Assembly (NCBI GenBank): GCA_026874595.1
Contig: CM049310.1
Span: forward strand, 16,404,058-16,468,057
Length of the DNA stretch: 64,000 nucleotides
Direction: 5' to 3'
DNA from: Sipunculus nudus
Taxonomy: Eukaryota > Annelida > Sipuncula > Golfingiida > Sipunculidae
Part shown: positions 61,501 through 64,000 of the stretch, piece by piece
Numbering within the stretch: position 1 is the stretch's first letter
Layout of the letters: each line of letters opens with the position of its first letter
Program-made: the position numbers and the translations under genes
Notes under the pieces: generated by a model
The model's database searches: none
Seen by the model: only the letters and a program-made list of their open reading frames with translations
What the model was told of the DNA's origin: nothing

Positions 61501-62355
61501 CAAACGACAGGGATCCCTGCCCTCCTAATATCCACTGATCCAACATCTCTGATCCACCAATGTCAGCAACGACTAACTAATTAATGTGTACGAAAAGACA
61601 CGCCACGGACTATGGTGTACAAAAGAAACCGGGTCCTTAATATACGAATACTTGAACACTAAGCCTTACACACAACAGTAACCAACACACACATACGAAA
61701 ACACCTCAGTTCCCGGAGAAAGTGCCATGTAGTGTACACGACACCTTATATTTAATAATAATAATAATGAGAGGAAGAGATTATTTTACATTATTCCATT
61801 CATTATATTAAATACTTAAAGACTAATTTCACGCACATAGCGAACTATAAAGTGAATTGCTTTTTTTTCGAGTAATAATTAGCTCAACTGACTGAAAATC
61901 AATCGAGGTATGCCTATAGGAATGGCGTTTTGTCCCCCGTCCGTCCGGCCGTTCGTCCGTCTGATTGTCCGGCCGTCCGTAAGCAGGGCACAAATCGTAA
62001 CCTGCTGGACCTAGAAACTTCTACGTGTACATCCGGGGAGGTCAATCTCCTTGGAAACCTGAAATTATATCAGTGCGATCCATATTCTCAGAGCTATGGG
62101 GCTTGTAAGTACCCCAAGAAAAATTAAAATTTGATACAAAACCTCCAGAGTTTCCATCTCTTCAATTTCGATATATATCATGTGTTAAGCGGGCACCATC
62201 AAATAATTTATTAACCTTTTTTGAGCAGATCTCACAGAAAATCACCACACCACTTCAGACTTCTACGCCGACGACTTCCGGTCAGCTCGAGGCTAAGACA
62301 ACAAAAATTACCTCTCTTCCGCTTTGTCCAAACCCCGTCGCCGGTTCCCCAGGAG
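53443..62355 (+). CDS. Probable type II Golgi glycosyltransferase (beta-1,4-galactosyltransferase-like), 5' part; gene runs off the right edge
   Basis: Two phase-compatible exons encode the N-terminal region of a single-pass type II membrane protein: a 22-residue cytosolic tail, a membrane anchor of about 17 residues and a long Ser/Thr/Gln-rich stem with no globular domain yet. Exon 1 (158 codons, phase 0) joins exon 2 (42 codons plus one base). The final residues, ITSLPLCPNPVAGSPG, place an LPxCP segment after the stem, as at the start of the beta-1,4-galactosyltransferase / beta-1,4-N-acetylgalactosaminyltransferase catalytic region. No DxD or other catalytic motif lies in the window, so enzyme identity is inference. 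Other Golgi type II enzymes remain possible. Confidence 0.6.
55186..55500. repeat. Clustered (TA)n tracts
   Basis: Broken TATATA/CATATA sequence at 55,186-55,265 and a TA tract of over 60 bp ending at 55,500, separated by about 140 bp of ordinary sequence. Confidence 0.9.
56575..57180 (+). repeat. Dispersed repeat A, copy 2
   Basis: Partner of 1,390-2,010 with the same landmark order. Somewhat longer on the right, where a second GCATAAAATTTGG-like unit (near 57,110) corresponds to that at about 1,960 in copy 1. Confidence 0.75.
58005..58470 (+). repeat. Dispersed repeat B, copy 2
   Basis: Partner of 3,112-3,778. Lacks about 220 bp present in copy 1. Ends in the hairpin 58,408-58,457 with outer arms GGCAGCGCGAAAATCT and AGATTTCCGCTGCC, and inner arms GCTTCT and AGAAGC. 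Confidence 0.8.
58900..59150 (-). pseudogene. Relic of a non-LTR retrotransposon reverse transcriptase
   Basis: Three RT landmarks occur in order on the minus strand but in broken frames: GCPQGCVL (complement of 59,126-59,149), IFKYADETA (about 59,043-59,070, a variant of the YADD catalytic box with the second Asp changed to Glu) and LNVNKTMELIIEHC (about 58,941-58,983). About ten residues expected between the last two are missing and stops intervene. This is a dead fragment of a LINE. The clade cannot be named from this much. Confidence 0.7.
59290..61880. other. Intronic sequence, no feature named
   Basis: Includes a G-run at about 61,325-61,338 and (ATA)n near 61,753-61,769. No exon in phase with the flanking exons was found. 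Confidence 0.4.
61885..62180 (+). repeat. GGACGG / TTGTCCGTC repeat family, short copy
   Basis: Starts AGCTCAACTGACTGAAAATC, then a CCGTCCGTCCGGCCGTTCG tract, GGGCACAAATCGTAACC, GGACCTAGAA, GGGGAGGTC, CTTGGAAACCTGAAATTA and CCCCAAGAAAAATTAAAATT. It lies immediately upstream of exon 2 of the Golgi enzyme gene and ends within about 50 bp of its acceptor. Confidence 0.8.
62229..62355 (+). CDS. Type II Golgi enzyme, exon 2 (stem to LPLCP segment)
   Basis: 127 bp. The acceptor TTTTTTGAGCAG is followed by ATCTCACAG, and the donor after CCAGGAG is GTGAGA (phase 1). In the phase set by exon 1 it reads ISQKITTPLQTSTPTTSG, QLEAKTTKITSLPLCP and NPVAGSPG, continuing the Thr-rich stem and reaching an LPLCP segment. 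A longer open frame in another phase (62,221-62,445) is a shadow. No exon 3 was found before 64,000. Confidence 0.6.
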
Positions 62356-62744
62356 GTGAGAAATAAACAAACACGAAAACTTACACACAGATTTACAGGG
62401 AGACGGTTAAAGTCGCTTACGTCAAAGGAAGAATCTTTAATATGATTAATTATAATATTGTTTCTGTTATCCAGAAAGTGTCATTTCATTATTAATCACT
62501 AAATAGCAACAAGCATTTGAGTGAAGATGTTCATTCATTTACTCTTATTTAAATCGTGAAACGAAAAATATTTAAAAAAGCAACAAGTAGAGCTTCATTA
62601 ATTCTTTATTTAAGCTTGAAAAACAAGTTTTTAATTTTCTGTTTTAAATTTAATTGCAACATAATTTATATAAAATGTTCAATTCTGAAGGAATGTTAGA
62701 AGCTGGTTGACTTTCCTAGATATGACATTTAACATTTAGTTTTT

Positions 62745-63835
62745 TAGCTCAGCTGACTGAAAGTCATCTGAGCTATAGGGATCACCTTTTGTCCGTCGTC
62801 CGTCCGGCCGTCCGGGCGTCTGTCTGTTAACAGGGCACAAATCGTAACCACTAGACCGGGAATCTTCTTACTTGAAATCCTGGGAGGTCTATGGAAATTT
62901 TCCTTGTAAACCTGAAATTAGGTCACTGTGACCTATATTCTTCGAGCTATGGGGTTCTGAAGTACCCCCCAGAATAATGCAAAATTTAATACAAAAGCTC
63001 AAGTATCTGAACAACTAATGCATTAATCACCATGATTCTTTGCATGAATATTGATCATGGAGTGTTTCATCAATTTCTGGAGATTGGTGGCGCCACCTAT
63101 ATTTTTTTATTTTTTACGAGTTTTTTTCTCTACTTTTGTGATCTTTAAACATTTGGTCATCTGTAAACAGGGCACAAATCATAATGACTGGACCTAGAAT
63201 CTTCTGTCCTCACCTCCAGGGAAGCCCATTAAAGGTCTACATGGAAACCCGAAATAAGGTCCCTGTTACCCATATTCTGTGAGCTATGGGGCTCTGAAGT
63301 ACCCCCCAGAATAAAGATTTGGTCATATATTAACAGGGCACAAATCATAATGACTGGACCTAGAATCTTCTGTCCTCACCTCCAGGGAAGCCCATAAAAG
63401 GTCTACATGGAAACCCGAAATAAGGTCCCTGTTACCCATATCCTTCATGCTCTGGGGCTCCGAAGTACTCCCCAGAATAAAGATCTGGTCATCTGTTAAC
63501 AGAGCACAAATTATAATGACTTGACCTAGAATCTCCTTTCTTGATATGCTGGGAGGCCCCTGAAAAGTCTCCTTGTGCACCTGAAATTACATCTCTGTTA
63601 CCCATATCCTTCATCCTATGCGGCTTTGAAATACCCCCCAGAATAAACATTTGGATTTGTTTACAGGGCACAAATCATAATAACTGGACCTAGAATTTTA
63701 TTTTTTGACATGCTGGGAGACCCCTGAAAAGTCATCTTGTAAACCTTGAAAATAGGTGTCTGTTACCCATATTCTTCATGCTACAGAGCTCCATAGTAGC
63801 CCAATGAATATTGGATGATTTTATACAAAAGGTCA
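62745..63835 (+). repeat. GGACGG / TTGTCCGTC repeat family, long tandem copy (units of about 166 bp)
   Basis: Starts AGCTCAGCTGACTGAAAGTC, then ATCTGAGCTATAGGGATCAC and TGTCCGTCGTCCGTCCGGCC. The anchor AACAGGGCACAAATC recurs near 62,828, 63,165, 63,332, 63,498 and 63,662, giving a period of 164-168 bp (the first gap is two periods). Each unit contains GACCTAGAATCTTCT, GGGAGGCCC-like, AAACCTGAAATTA-like and ACCCCCCAGAATAA words. An exact GGTGGCGCCACC lies at 63,086-63,097. The minus-strand open frames here are shadows. Confidence 0.88.
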
Positions 63836-64000
63836 AGTTTGGAAAAAGTATTTCATTCAAATTTGACATTCAGATGATAAAATTACTTTTGTCAATGTCT
63901 TCCTGGTCAGCTGAGCGTCATGACCCCTGGGTCACTTGTTTTAAGCTGAATTGTTTAAAATCATCCAATGTCATTGTGTAGGATCCTTTTTTCATTCATT

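Larger units (their letters stand above)
53917..62228 (+). other. Intron 1 of the Golgi enzyme gene (8.3 kb)
   Basis: Non-coding. Contains a T-run plus G-run (about 54,020-54,057), (TA)n tracts (about 55,186-55,265 and 55,408-55,500), repeat A and B copies, a LINE relic and a GGACGG-family copy near 61,885. Other short open frames inside show no protein character. Confidence 0.6.

Overview
The window is animal nuclear DNA: AT-rich, gene-poor, with short exons in long introns, long (TA)n and G/C homopolymer runs, a tRNA-derived SINE and many dispersed repeat families. Repeats carrying strings of GACAGACGGACGG type and the palindrome GGTGGCGCCACC, together with the gene content, suggest a mollusc, most likely a bivalve. 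That assignment is an inference. No bacterial or viral genome architecture is present.

Left part (1-20.9 kb): no gene could be supported. It is a mosaic of tandem and dispersed repeats: about 150 bp units at 5.4-6.4 kb, about 144 bp units at 7.8-8.5 kb, an inverted pair of GCGCT-rich repeats at 8.6 and 12.3 kb, a possible TIR element at 11.15-12.06 kb, and GGTGGCGCCACC-bearing arrays at 14.8-15.3 and 17.1-18.5 kb.

Centre (20.98-33.24 kb, minus strand): a complete organic anion transporter (OATP/SLCO) gene. Nine coding exons join in frame with GT/AG borders at every intron to give 680 residues. The protein has the OATP signature, a ten-cysteine Kazal-type extracellular loop and a C-terminal PDZ-ligand-like end. 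About 4.4 kb upstream on the same strand lies a broken paralogue of exon 1 (37.63-38.18 kb), and beyond it a candidate solo LTR (38.56-39.40 kb).

Right centre (34-53 kb): two copies of one tRNA-derived SINE, both with target-site duplications (35.04-35.34 kb minus, 44.36-44.77 kb plus). The most unusual object in the window is a 2,034 bp fold-back element at 50,466-52,499. Each of its arms carries exactly twelve near-palindromic 20-mers, and it sits at a TA inside a copy of the local tandem repeat family.

Right part (53.4-64 kb, plus strand): the 5' end of a type II Golgi enzyme gene. Exon 1 (53,443-53,916) encodes the cytosolic tail, membrane anchor and Ser/Thr-rich stem. Exon 2 (62,229-62,355) ends with an LPLCP segment reminiscent of beta-1,4-galactosyltransferases. 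The catalytic exons should lie beyond the right edge. The 8.3 kb intron holds second copies of repeats A and B from the left end and a decayed LINE reverse transcriptase. The two genes show no functional link: one is a plasma-membrane transporter, the other a probable secretory-pathway glycosyltransferase.
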